Source: a virus. From it: a stretch of DNA of 27,947 nucleotides. Location: IMG/VR virus record IMGVR_UViG_3300036832_001382, positions 1-27,947 of that record. One strand, given 5' to 3'. The translations under genes and the position numbers were made by a program. Below the pieces are notes generated by a model. The model made no database searches, had not been told where the DNA came from, and saw only the letters and a program-made list of their open reading frames with translations. Positions 6,476-13,597 of this stretch are shown here, piece after piece. How positions within the stretch are numbered: the first letter of the stretch is position 1; every line of letters starts with the position of its first letter.

Positions 6476-8442
6476 CAGGCGCTCCTCAGTTGCATCGCCC
6501 ACGCCGCCCGCTTCAGCAGCAGGTCGACGTCGACCTCGGTGGCGAAGGTGGCGTGCTCGATGTTGACGGCCGGGCCGGCGACTGCCGCGACACCAGCCGA
6601 CTGCGGGGTCGGCGGGGCGAGCACGGCGGCCATCGTCGTGCCGACCATCGGGGACTGCTGTTTCATGCCGAGGGCGTAGCCCTCCATCACGTTCACGCCG
6701 ATCTCCATGAACACCTTCGACGGCGACCCGATCCCGAGCAGACTCTTGGCGCCCGACACGACCGAGCCGACAGCGTTCTGCACCGCCTTGACGGCGCCGC
6801 TCACGGCGTCGGTGATGCCGTTGACCATCCCCTGGATGATCTGCTTGCCGACGTTGTACAGCAGGCTGCCGACGTCGCCGAGGGCGCTGAGGATGCGGCC
6901 GGGGATGCCGTAGAAGAACGCCACCGTGCCGTCCCAGAACTGCTTGATGCGGTCGGTCACGGCGCTGGCGTCGCCCTTGATCGTGTCCCACAGGCCCTGC
7001 AAGGTGCCGACGGCGGAGGAGACGGCGCCGGTGATGGCGCCGGTCACGGTCTGCCACACCGAGTTGAACCACTGCCACACGCCGACGGCGGCGTTCTTGA
7101 TGTCGGACCAGTGCTGGATGATGAGCGTGGCGGCGATCCCGATCGGGCCGAGGATGATCGAGAGCAGCAGCGGCCAGTGATCGACAATCCAGTTGTAGAC
7201 GTCCATCACGGCGTCCTTCGTCTGCTCCCAGTGGGTGATCATCCAGGCGATGGCGGCGACGACGGCGGCGATGGCGATCGGGATGCCGAGCAGCGCGACG
7301 TTCTCGGCGACGGCCGCGGCCACGGCGGCGATCTGGTCGGCGACCCAGGCCGCGGCCTGCGATTCGAGCAGCGTCTGGGTGAGCTGCACGGCGACGCCGA
7401 CGCCGGCCATCGTCGTGCCGACCGCGGTGAGGGCCGGCCCGTACTTCTGGCCGAGGTTGGCGGCCATGTCCTCGAAGTGGGCCTTCATCGCTTCGAGGTG
7501 CCCGCTGAACGTCGACGCGGCGGCGTCGGCCTGGCCCTTGATCTTGTCGCCGAGCAGCCCGATCGCATCGCCGGCCTTGCCGCCCGCGGCGGCGACATTG
7601 TTCTGGGCGTCGGACAGCTTGCCCTGGGCGGTTGCGGCGTCAGCGCCGGTCTTGTCGACGAGCGCCTGGGCGTCCCGGAGCCTGAGCTGCTCGGCCGTCG
7701 TCAGCTTGGTCTTGCCGGCGTAGAGGGTGTGCAGGTCGTCGAGCTTCTGGATCGCCTTGGCATGCGCGTCGCTGGTGGTCTGCACCGCCTTCTGGGCAGT
7801 CTCCAGCCCCTTCTGGGCCTTCGCGCTGGAGTCGACGGTGACACCGAACTCCTTCAGGATGCGGGTGTTGCCGTTGTACGCCTTGCCGAGCGACGTCGCC
7901 GCGGCGTCGAGAGACTCGTGCTTCGCCGCGGCGAGATCACTCGCCACAGCCAGGTCCTTCAGCGCCTTGGCCGGGTCGCCCGTCGCCTGCGTCAGGATGC
8001 GCAGCGCGTCGCTGGTCGTGTTGGCGGTCGTGCCGTACTTCTCCTGATGCCCGATCGCTGTCTCGATCTGCGGGGCGAAGTCTTCGTACGCCTTGCCGGT
8101 GGCCTCGATGGCGGTCTGGAGCTGCTTGTGGGCGGCGGCGTCCTTCGAGCCGATCGCTGAGAACCCGATGCCGATCCCGGCGATGGCGGTGCCCATCCCG
8201 GTCATCGCCGGGCCGACGCCCTTGGCGTGCGAGATGATCCCGTCGATGGCGGTCGTGATGCCGTCGAGCGCGGCGCCGAAGGGCCCGAGCACGCCGGTCT
8301 GGTTGATCGCCCCGAGGGCGCCCTTGAAGGCGGCGCCGAGCCGCTTGCCGGTACCCTCGCCGGCTGTCGCCGTGTCCGTCATCGCCTTGCCGAACCCGGT
8401 GAGATCACCGAGCACTCGGACGGCGACGGAGGGGCCGGCCAT
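6475..8442 (-). CDS. Tape measure protein (655 aa)
   Basis: This is the longest gene of the genome. It sets tail length; at the usual 1.5 angstrom per residue, 655 aa predicts a tail near 100 nm. Residues 1-340 are Ala/Gly/Lys/Thr-rich helix with long coiled segments (about 200-290). Two strong hydrophobic helices lie at about 383-402 and 424-443, suitable for crossing the host membrane during DNA entry. The C-terminal part has the common tape-measure signature LLGIGSPSKVFMEIG near residues 580-600. No lytic domain is visible. It starts 3 nt after the second chaperone frame. Confidence 0.95.
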   Translation of the reverse strand: MAGPSVAVRVLGDLTGFGKAMTDTATAGEGTGKRLGAAFKGALGAINQTGVLGPFGAALDGITTAIDGIISHAKGVGPAMTGMGTAIAGIGIGFSAIGSKDAAAHKQLQTAIEATGKAYEDFAPQIETAIGHQEKYGTTANTTSDALRILTQATGDPAKALKDLAVASDLAAAKHESLDAAATSLGKAYNGNTRILKEFGVTVDSSAKAQKGLETAQKAVQTTSDAHAKAIQKLDDLHTLYAGKTKLTTAEQLRLRDAQALVDKTGADAATAQGKLSDAQNNVAAAGGKAGDAIGLLGDKIKGQADAAASTFSGHLEAMKAHFEDMAANLGQKYGPALTAVGTTMAGVGVAVQLTQTLLESQAAAWVADQIAAVAAAVAENVALLGIPIAIAAVVAAIAWMITHWEQTKDAVMDVYNWIVDHWPLLLSIILGPIGIAATLIIQHWSDIKNAAVGVWQWFNSVWQTVTGAITGAVSSAVGTLQGLWDTIKGDASAVTDRIKQFWDGTVAFFYGIPGRILSALGDVGSLLYNVGKQIIQGMVNGITDAVSGAVKAVQNAVGSVVSGAKSLLGIGSPSKVFMEIGVNVMEGYALGMKQQSPMVGTTMAAVLAPPTPQSAGVAAVAGPAVNIEHATFATEVDVDLLLKRAAWAMQLRSA

Positions 8443-8445
8443 CGC

Positions 8446-8852
8446 CTACCTGCGGGCCGCGGCGGTCTGGCGGCGGATCTCGTCGGCCTCCCGTTCCATC
8501 AGGCGCACCATCGCCGCGAAGTCCTCGTCGCCTACGTCGTCGGGCCAGAGTCCCCAGTACCGCCGGAAGGCAGCACGGGCATCGGCTCGGCCCCGTTCGT
8601 AGGGTTTACCTCGGTGATCTCGACCTCGACGTCGTAGGCGTGCAGCCACAGCGAGGTGACGTCGCGGGCCGGGAACTGGCGCATCAGCGCACGGAAGGCG
8701 ACGACGCGGAACGGCTGGCGCTGCACGATGTCGCCGAAGCCGGCGCCGCCCTCGGCGTGCTCCACGGCGTCGATCACCCGCTGGGTCGGCATCCGACTGG
8801 CGAACGACTGGGTCACCGTCATCACCACCGGCAGGGCGTCGGGGTCAGTCAT
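8446..8852 (-). CDS. Tail assembly chaperone GT fusion made by -1 frameshift (135 aa)
   Basis: The upstream chaperone frame (8852-8532) overlaps a second frame that ends at TAG 8446, and the second lies in the -1 register. A slip at 8610-8604 would join residues 1-83 of the first frame to 52 residues of the second (PYERGRADARAAFRRYWGLW onward). The G/GT pair just before the tape measure is a hallmark of siphoviruses; the two products coat the tape measure and recruit tube subunits. The second frame has no ribosome site of its own near its only ATG (8649), which lies inside the first frame. Confidence 0.78.
8532..8852 (-). CDS. Tail assembly chaperone G (106 aa)
   Basis: This is the unshifted product of the chaperone pair. 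It starts at ATG 8852 with an AGGAG site upstream and overlaps the end of the gp10-like gene by 8 nt. The core is mixed alpha/beta (MTVTQSFASRMPTQRVIDAV, PFRVVAFRALMRQFPARD), and the C-terminus is Pro/Gly/Thr-rich, as in other G proteins. It binds the tape measure during tail assembly and is not expected in the finished virion. Assignment rests mainly on position, size and the overlapping second frame. Confidence 0.82.
   Translation of the reverse strand: MTDPDALPVVMTVTQSFASRMPTQRVIDAVEHAEGGAGFGDIVQRQPFRVVAFRALMRQFPARDVTSLWLHAYDVEVEITEVNPTNGAEPMPVLPSGGTGDSGPTT
8604..8610 (-). promoter_or_regulatory. Candidate -1 frameshift slippery heptamer
   Basis: On the minus strand the bases are G GTA AAC in the zero frame, which re-pair as GGT AAA after a one-base backward slip. 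The A-site AAC-to-AAA re-pairing is standard in -1 sites; the P-site GTA-to-GGT is weaker than an ideal XXXYYYZ. It is the only heptamer in the overlap that I found close to consensus. Confidence 0.55.
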
Positions 8853-9297
8853 GAACCTGATCTCCTGACGTCGCCTCGTTCTCCCACGGGTAGGCGTCGA
8901 GCGCCGACTGCAGGGCGTCGGTGTAGCGGGCCAGCACGGTGCCGGCGAGCTGGCGGGCGTTCGGGAACAGGAACCGGCCGTTGGGCAGGTAGTCGCGCTG
9001 CGAATCGTGGGGCGCGCCGCGATGTCCGCCGAACTCGACCCAGCCGGCGTAGCGGATCGAGCTGCGACCCATGCGCACCGTCGCGCCGGAGCGGGTGGCG
9101 TTGACTCGCACGTCGCCGGCCAGTCGCCCCGTGTCCTGCGGCAGCGCACCGCGGGCCGCCCCGGCGACCGGCTCGGCGGCGGTGCGACCGGCCTGGCTCA
9201 TCGCCTTGTTGAGCGGCCCGCGGTCGGTGACGAGCTTGTTCAGGTCACGGTTGAGCGCCCGCAGACCGATGACCGCGGCGACGGGGGCCTGCGCCAT
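8845..9297 (-). CDS. HK97 gp10-like neck/tail component (150 aa)
   Basis: The protein matches the HK97-gp10 family pattern: an N-terminal helix (LRALNRDLNKLV), a Gly/Ala/Arg middle, then SIRYAGWVEFGGHRG and YLPNGRFLFPNARQL near residues 83-118, and a C-terminal helix. The family bridges head and tail or acts in tail completion. It usually precedes the tail terminator, but here it follows the major tail gene. ATG 9297 directly abuts the TAG of the major tail gene, and its stop overlaps the chaperone start by 8 nt. Confidence 0.82.
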   Translation of the reverse strand: MAQAPVAAVIGLRALNRDLNKLVTDRGPLNKAMSQAGRTAAEPVAGAARGALPQDTGRLAGDVRVNATRSGATVRMGRSSIRYAGWVEFGGHRGAPHDSQRDYLPNGRFLFPNARQLAGTVLARYTDALQSALDAYPWENEATSGDQVHD

Positions 9298-9993
9298 CTA
9301 TGCCTTCCCCGCCACCCACGCCGAGCTTGACCAGTGCGCGGCGAGCAGGTCGGCGGTGATGACGAACTGGCCGGTGGCCCATGCCGTCGTCGGGCTGGCG
9401 GTCAGCCCGGTGAGCGCGGCGAGGTTGGCCGGCACGGTCGCCCCGGTCGGCAAGAAGTAGCCGGGTGCCCCCGAGACGGCGGACGTGGCGACGACGGCGC
9501 CGTTGTCGATCGTCGGGGCCGCGGTCAGGTTCCAGTCGATCTGCACCTCGGAGGCAGCCCCGGCGTCGCCGCCCATCGGCATGATCGGCTGCGGGATCGC
9601 CAGCCCCGAGATGATCGGGTTGTTCGCCGAGGCGATCTGCGAGGCGTGCGGGCGCGCCTTCCACGGCACTGCCGCGCCGTTCGCCACATAGTTGGCGTAG
9701 GCGGCCTGCAACGTCTGGAACACCGAGCCCGTCGTGAAGTCCTGCACGAACGTGACCCGCAGGTGCCACTTGACGGAGCCGGTGTAGTCGGTCTCCGAAC
9801 AGAACGACGTGATCGTCACCAGCTTGACCTCGGGGAACCCGGCCTCCAGGTGCTTGACGGTGCAGCGCAGGTTGACGCCTGACATCTCGAAGTAGGCGTC
9901 GTTGAGGATCAGCGGGTTCGTCGGCGGTGGTGTCGGGTCGCCGGCCGCGGTGAGCATGACCTCGGGCGGCGCCTCGGCGGTCGCAGTGGGCAT
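9298..9993 (-). CDS. Major tail tube protein (231 aa)
   Basis: The protein is largely beta-structured and would form the stacked rings of the tail tube. Segments such as VNLRCTVKHLEAGFPEVKLV, TGSVKWHLRVTFVQDF and EVQIDWNLTAAPTI have the alternating pattern of tube proteins. The start at ATG 9993 is preceded by a strong GAGGAGG site, as expected for an abundant structural protein. Position between the tail terminator and the chaperones supports the call. No C-terminal Ig-like domain is seen. Confidence 0.85.
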   Translation of the reverse strand: MPTATAEAPPEVMLTAAGDPTPPPTNPLILNDAYFEMSGVNLRCTVKHLEAGFPEVKLVTITSFCSETDYTGSVKWHLRVTFVQDFTTGSVFQTLQAAYANYVANGAAVPWKARPHASQIASANNPIISGLAIPQPIMPMGGDAGAASEVQIDWNLTAAPTIDNGAVVATSAVSGAPGYFLPTGATVPANLAALTGLTASPTTAWATGQFVITADLLAAHWSSSAWVAGKA

Positions 9994-10010
9994 GACGGGT
10001 CCTCCTCGGG

Positions 10011-10400
10011 TTACTGGGTGATCTTCAGGACCAGCTCCACGTACAGGAGCTGGATGCCGCCGGCACCAGTGAGCTGGCGCCAGTTGCGCTCCTCGCTCGG
10101 CACCGCGCTGTACACGGTGCCCTTCAGCGTCGAGTCGCCGAGCACGGCGGCTCGCACCACGTTCTTCAGGGTGTCGACGGCGACGTCCTGATCGGCGGCG
10201 CCGACGATGGCGACTGGCAGCTCGACGTCGTCGACCCCGAAGGCGGCGACGCTGTACGTCACCACGTTCGGGCGCATGATCACGACGCTCGGCGCGTTCA
10301 GCGTCGCAGGCGGCGCGGCGTGCACGTAGCAGCTCCCCGCCGTGGCCGCGTTGATCATGTCGACCAGCGCGGCCGCGACGGAAGCACGAGCCCAGGTCAT
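10011..10400 (-). CDS. Tail terminator-like protein (129 aa)
   Basis: The 129-aa alpha/beta protein carries an N-terminal helix (RASVAAALVDMINAAT), then strands (PSVVIMRPNV, VELPVAIVGAA), a helix (VAVDTLKNVVRAAVLG), and a closing strand (GIQLLYVELVLKI). This order resembles tail terminator proteins, which cap the tail before head joining. ATG 10400 overlaps the connector stop by 4 nt. The assignment depends on gene order and secondary-structure pattern; a head-closure protein is the main alternative. Confidence 0.72.
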   Translation of the reverse strand: MTWARASVAAALVDMINAATAGSCYVHAAPPATLNAPSVVIMRPNVVTYSVAAFGVDDVELPVAIVGAADQDVAVDTLKNVVRAAVLGDSTLKGTVYSAVPSEERNWRQLTGAGGIQLLYVELVLKITQ

Positions 10401-10735
10401 GCGATCACCACCGCGAGGTAGGGGGTGATCATCGTCTCCACGTCCGGGTCCTTCGGGCCGACCCGCACGATGCCCGAGTCGCCCCAGCCGATCGTGCCGT
10501 CGACGGAGTCACGGCGCCGGTACAGCCGGCCCGCCTCCAGCACGGTGACGGTGAAGAGGGCGTCGGGCAGGAACGACGGGTCGGCCGGGTCGACCCAGTG
10601 CGGATCGACCCGGCTCGTGACCCATGCGGTGGCGCCGGCAAGCTGCTGATCCACGACGCCGTCGTCGGTCGTGTCGTCGAGCGACAGACGCAGGAACGCC
10701 TTGACGTCGTCGCGTTGCGGCCAGCCGGCAGCCAT
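10397..10735 (-). CDS. Head-tail connector, gp6-like adaptor (112 aa)
   Basis: This is a small helical protein immediately after the major capsid gene. DDVKAFLRLSLDDTTDDGVV and LAGATAWVTSRVD match the start of gp6-like adaptors (a D-x-K-x-x-L-x-L pattern followed by a helix), and LFTVTVLEAGRLYRRRDSVDG provides the second helix. Such proteins form a ring beneath the portal. The start lies 7 nt past the capsid stop, with the SD only weakly visible. Confidence 0.8.
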   Translation of the reverse strand: MAAGWPQRDDVKAFLRLSLDDTTDDGVVDQQLAGATAWVTSRVDPHWVDPADPSFLPDALFTVTVLEAGRLYRRRDSVDGTIGWGDSGIVRVGPKDPDVETMITPYLAVVIA

Positions 10736-10741
10736 CGTCGC

Positions 10742-12100
10742 CTACTTGGCAGCCTTGGCCGGCGTCTGCTCGGGCGCCTGCTCGGCCTCGGGGCCGGACT
10801 CGGCCGGCGCAGGGATCGTGGCCCCGGCGTCGATCTTGGCGGCGGACGAGTTGTAGCGCTTCAGCACCGGGGCGGCGTAGCCCCACACGCCGAGACGGAT
10901 GCTCGATGGACCGAGGACCTCCTCATAGCGGAAGTTGAAGGTGCTCGACTCCAGCAGGAGCATGTCGTCGGCCTTCGTCACGTAGAGGTGGTTGTCGTTG
11001 GCGGCCCAGCTCGGGATGCACGAGAGCCCGACGACCTCACCGGCGATGTGCCCGTACTGCGTCGCCTCGCCGAGGCCGTAGGCGTTCTGCGGGCCGTGGT
11101 AGCCGGTCACGACGAGCGGGCGCCCGGCGGTGTCCTTCTGCTTCGACAGGAACGCCCAGGCGCCGATCGACAGGAACACCACCCGAGCGGGCGCCTTGCG
11201 GTGCTTGATCACCGAGGCGCTGCCGTCGATGAAGGCGTCGGGCAGGTTCGTGTAGACGGGCGCCGTGCCGGGATAGGTGATCGTCGCGGCCAGGTTGCCG
11301 GCCGTCAGCGCCTCGAAGGCGGCGACCACGGCCTGCTCGATCTGCTCGTTGTAGGCGCCGAGACAGTCGCTGTAGATGATCGAGTCGACGGACGGGTTCG
11401 ACCCGTCGACGAGCTGACGGGACACGTCGACCTTGCCGGTGTAGGTCTTCGGCGACGTCGGCAGCACCGCGGCGGTGAACGAGCCGTCGCCGGCCGGGTC
11501 ACCCTCGTTCGACTGCACGCCGACGACGGCGCCGGCCGTCTGCTGACCGATGTTGATCGGGTTGGCGTTGTCGATCGGGATCCGGCGCAGCGTGTCGGCC
11601 CACGGTCGGGCGCCGTGAGCGATCGCCGCGAACTCCTCGAACAGCCACGTCGGCGGGACGACACCCGGCGAGTTGGTGGTCGTGCCCGTGGCACGCATCT
11701 GGATGTTGTGGCGCTCGATGCGCGAGCGCGAGTCGGGGTCGCCGTCGAGCTGGGCGTGGAGCAGGTCGCGGAAGAACGACTGGCGGTCGCCGCCGGCATC
11801 GGGCGGGCGGTAGATCTCGGGCTCCGAGCGCACCTGCACGAGCGCGCCGCGCTCGCTGCTGCGCGTCTCGGGCAGCTCGCTGAGCGCGGCGGTGGTCGAC
11901 GAGCGACGGTCCTCCGTCTCACGGAGCTGGATGATGCGCTCGCCGAGCGGGTTCATCTCGGAGCGCAGCTCGACGAGCAGTCCGTCCTCGGACTCGTCGG
12001 GGTCGCGGCCCTCGTCGTGGCAGCGGTTCAGGATCGCGTCGTAGCGGGCGAACAGCTCGTTGTAGTCGTCGCCCAACCTGTTGAGCAGGCGGTTCGGCAT
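10742..12100 (-). CDS. Major capsid protein, HK97 fold, with N-terminal scaffold region (452 aa)
   Basis: The first 130 residues form a charged coiled coil (LRSEMNPLGERIIQLRETEDRR), the delta/scaffold region removed by the prohead protease in HK97-type phages. The mature shell domain follows, with ARPWADTLRRIPI, a beta-rich loop (YTGKVDVSRQLVDGS), a spine helix (NEQIEQAVVAAFEALTAG) and the late NFRYEEVLGPSSIRLGVWGY motif. An Ala/Pro/Glu tail closes it. I chose ATG 12100 because GAGGGAG sits 8 nt upstream; the open frame to 12235 crosses the leader repeats and is unlikely to be translated. Confidence 0.95.
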   Translation of the reverse strand: MPNRLLNRLGDDYNELFARYDAILNRCHDEGRDPDESEDGLLVELRSEMNPLGERIIQLRETEDRRSSTTAALSELPETRSSERGALVQVRSEPEIYRPPDAGGDRQSFFRDLLHAQLDGDPDSRSRIERHNIQMRATGTTTNSPGVVPPTWLFEEFAAIAHGARPWADTLRRIPIDNANPINIGQQTAGAVVGVQSNEGDPAGDGSFTAAVLPTSPKTYTGKVDVSRQLVDGSNPSVDSIIYSDCLGAYNEQIEQAVVAAFEALTAGNLAATITYPGTAPVYTNLPDAFIDGSASVIKHRKAPARVVFLSIGAWAFLSKQKDTAGRPLVVTGYHGPQNAYGLGEATQYGHIAGEVVGLSCIPSWAANDNHLYVTKADDMLLLESSTFNFRYEEVLGPSSIRLGVWGYAAPVLKRYNSSAAKIDAGATIPAPAESGPEAEQAPEQTPAKAAK

Positions 12101-12168
12101 CGCAGGACTCCCTCGGTAAGGGGTCGCGCCCAGGGCACGGCGGCGCAGGACGATCTCGGCCCTGATCC

Positions 12169-12283
12169 GGTTCCCTGCTCGACGGTTCCCGTCGTCCCGG
12201 CGGCGGGGTTCGCTCGTCGCGGTTCCCGCTCTCACCGGCCGACAGGGTTCGTCCCCTCCGGGGTTCGGTTGCGGCCGCGACAG
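12169..12283. repeat. Degenerate tandem repeat of GGTTC boxes in the capsid leader
   Basis: Six GGTTC boxes begin at 12169, 12184, 12207, 12221, 12246 and 12262. The spacings of 15, 23, 14, 25 and 16 form three units of 38-39 bp, each with two boxes 14-16 bp apart, followed by a GC-rich spacer ending in GACAG in units two and three. The unit length is not kept as a multiple of three, so selection is not on a peptide. Confidence 0.7.
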
Positions 12284-12382
12284 TACCGCTCAGCGTCGCC
12301 CCAGTGCTGCGCCAGATGCGCCCTAAGCCGCGAGACGCTCTCGCCGCGGTGCGCAGCGCTGAGCGCTGATCGACGCTCTGAG

Positions 12383-12402
12383 CGCTCTGGGGCGATCTGA
12401 GC
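12383..12402 (+). repeat. 20-bp motif shared with the integrase/lysis gap
   Basis: CGCTCTGGGGCGATCTGAGC differs by one base from the minus-strand sequence at 1371-1390. It lies just beyond the lipoprotein terminator. Both copies sit in the two non-coding gaps that bound the capsid-to-lysis segment. Confidence 0.6.
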
Positions 12403-12412
12403 GCAGACGCGA

Positions 12413-12445
12413 CAGAGCCCCGAGCTGCTCGTGCTCGGGGCTCTG
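12413..12445 (-). terminator. Strong hairpin terminator after the lipoprotein gene
   Basis: There is a perfect 12-bp stem, CAGAGCCCCGAG (12413-12424) with CTCGGGGCTCTG (12434-12445), and a 9-nt loop. No U-tract follows on either side, as is usual in actinobacteria. It lies 30 nt past the lipoprotein stop and would isolate that unit from the capsid leader. Confidence 0.8.
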
Positions 12446-12475
12446 CGGGCGGGGGGATGATGGGTCAGTCGCCGC

Positions 12476-12997
12476 TCACGCTGCCGGACCCTTCACGATG
12501 CTGACGTCCAGCCCCAGGTTGCGGGCCGCAGCGCGGACGGCCGCCTCGCCAGCCGCCGACGTCGTCTCGGCGTCCCCGGCGGCGGTCACCAGGAGGTTGT
12601 CGCCGCTGGCGATCACGACCCGTGCGTCGGCCGCGAAGAGGGTGGCGACGACGCCGCGCACGGCCGTCTCGGCGTCCTGGCGCTCGGCCGGAGTCGCCCA
12701 CGACGAGATCTGGAGCGGCGTGCCGGTTGCCGTCGTGCACGTCCCGCTCTGAGCCGGCTTCGGGCCGACCGGGGCCGCGCCCGGCGCCGGCGTCGACGGT
12801 GCGTAGTCCCGGCAGCCGAGCTTCGCGGCGGCAGCCTCGGCCGTCAGGGCGGGCGCAGGAGCCGTGATCTTGGCCGAAGGAGCGGTCGAGGTGGGCGCCG
12901 CGGCCGGCGTCGAGGGCGACGAGCTGTGCGACGTCGCGGCAGCGCCGCCGCAGCCCGCGAGGGCTACGACGGCGGCGAGGGCGAGGAGGCGGCGCAT
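12476..12997 (-). CDS. Secreted lipoprotein carried between protease and capsid genes (173 aa)
   Basis: It has a clear lipoprotein signal: MRR, a hydrophobic core LLALAAVVALAG, and the lipobox LAGC with Cys16 as the lipidated residue. A Ser/Thr/Pro/Ala linker of about 40 residues would span the wall region. The globular domain (about 60-173) has two cysteines (GCRDYAP, GTCTTATG) likely to form a disulfide, and alternating strands (ARVVIASGDNLLVTAAG). Similar small lipoproteins exist in actinobacterial hosts. ATG 12997 overlaps the upstream stop by one base. A surface protein within a head operon suggests expression in the lysogen, for instance blocking superinfection; this is inference. Confidence 0.82.
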   Translation of the reverse strand: MRRLLALAAVVALAGCGGAAATSHSSSPSTPAAAPTSTAPSAKITAPAPALTAEAAAAKLGCRDYAPSTPAPGAAPVGPKPAQSGTCTTATGTPLQISSWATPAERQDAETAVRGVVATLFAADARVVIASGDNLLVTAAGDAETTSAAGEAAVRAAARNLGLDVSIVKGPAA

Positions 12998-13419
12998 CAG
13001 ATGCGCTTCCCGCCCTGGAGCACGCGGCACAAGCCGCGGTTCGTCGAGCTGCTGACGCCGCGAGCACGAGCGATGGCGGCGAAGCCGGCGCCCTGGGCGA
13101 TCGCCGCGAGGATCAGCTCGTTGCGGCGGACCATCAGCGGGTCGGCGGCGTCGCGGCGCTCGGCGAGCAGCTTCTCGTCGATCTGCGCCTGGACGGCGGT
13201 GAGATCAGCGAGCGTCGCATCCCAGGGCGTCGACTCGACGACCTCGGCGGCGGGCTTCACGGCGGCGGGCTTGGCGGTGCGCTTCGACGCCTTCACGGCG
13301 GCGGCGATGTCGGCGCCGGTGAGGCGGGCGTTCGCTCGCTCGGCTGCTTCGGCGCTCACCTTGCGGGGCGCACGCTTGGCGGCGGGCCTCACGGCGGCGG
13401 GGGACTTCTTGGCGGTCAT
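12997..13419 (-). CDS. Basic helix-turn-helix protein, histone-like N-terminus (140 aa)
   Basis: Residues 1-65 are rich in Lys, Arg, Ala and Pro in the style of histone-H1 or nucleoid-protein tails (AAKRAPRKVSAEAAERA, KASKRTAKPAAVKPAAE). A helical middle follows (LADLTAVQAQIDEKLLAERRD). The C-terminal 45 residues hold a helix-turn-helix (ELILAAIAQGAGFAAIARARGVSS). It probably binds DNA, either as a regulator of the two-gene unit or as a nucleoid-type protein. The ribosome site is GAAGGA about 12 nt before ATG 13419. The next gene, the lipoprotein, is coupled to it. Function unproven. Confidence 0.75.
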   Translation of the reverse strand: MTAKKSPAAVRPAAKRAPRKVSAEAAERANARLTGADIAAAVKASKRTAKPAAVKPAAEVVESTPWDATLADLTAVQAQIDEKLLAERRDAADPLMVRRNELILAAIAQGAGFAAIARARGVSSSTNRGLCRVLQGGKRI

Positions 13420-13445
13420 GGTGACTCTGGTTCCTTCGGGTTTGG

Positions 13446-13465
13446 CGCTGCGCTTGTTCGCAGCG
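13446..13465 (-). promoter_or_regulatory. Hairpin in the leader of the helix-turn-helix/lipoprotein unit
   Basis: There is a 7-bp perfect stem CGCTGCG/CGCAGCG with a 6-nt loop, 27-46 nt upstream of ATG 13419. The surrounding gap (13420-13543) must contain the promoter of this two-gene unit, but I cannot fix a -10/-35 pair with confidence. The hairpin could be an operator or a 5'-leader stabiliser. Confidence 0.4.
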
Positions 13466-13543
13466 ATGTGGATGGAATCACCTGGTCAGGCGGTCCACGC
13501 AGTCCTGCCGAACAACCTGAAGTGATCGCCGTCACAGCCCGGC

Positions 13544-13583
13544 GGGGGCGCCGCGACCAGAGTCACCAGAGCGCGGCGCCCCC
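13544..13583 (-). terminator. Strong hairpin terminator after the protease-linked small gene
   Basis: A perfect 12-bp stem joins GGGGGCGCCGCG (13544-13555) and CGCGGCGCCCCC (13572-13583), with a 16-nt loop. It starts 15 nt past the stop at 13598 and would end transcription coming from the terminase/portal/protease genes. No U-tract is present. Confidence 0.75.
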
Positions 13584-13597
13584 TGCCGCGCACGACG

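Larger units (their letters stand above)
12101..12475 (-). other. 375-bp non-coding leader of the capsid gene
   Basis: I see no convincing gene here on either strand. From right to left it holds the lipoprotein terminator (12413-12445), the 20-bp motif at 12383-12402, GAGCGCT-rich dyads at about 12345-12385, then the GGTTC repeat array (12169-12283) and the capsid ribosome site. A promoter for the capsid/tail operon must lie here if the upstream hairpins terminate; TACTGT on the minus strand near 12286 is the only weak -10 candidate. Confidence 0.6.

Noticed and set aside
6490-8160. 556-codon plus-strand open frame opposite the tape measure
   Set aside because: Asp/His/Arg/Gly-rich composition typical of a reversed-frame shadow, no ribosome site, no recognisable domain.
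12169-12272. tRNA-like T-arm sequences (GGTTCG)
   Set aside because: The boxes lack the TTCRANY loop and paired stem, and no acceptor or anticodon arm can be folded around them.
10598-12400. 600-codon open frame on the plus strand opposite the capsid gene
   Set aside because: It mirrors the codon structure of the capsid and connector genes at very high GC, has low-complexity Arg/Gly/Val-rich content, and spans a terminator hairpin. Shadow frame.
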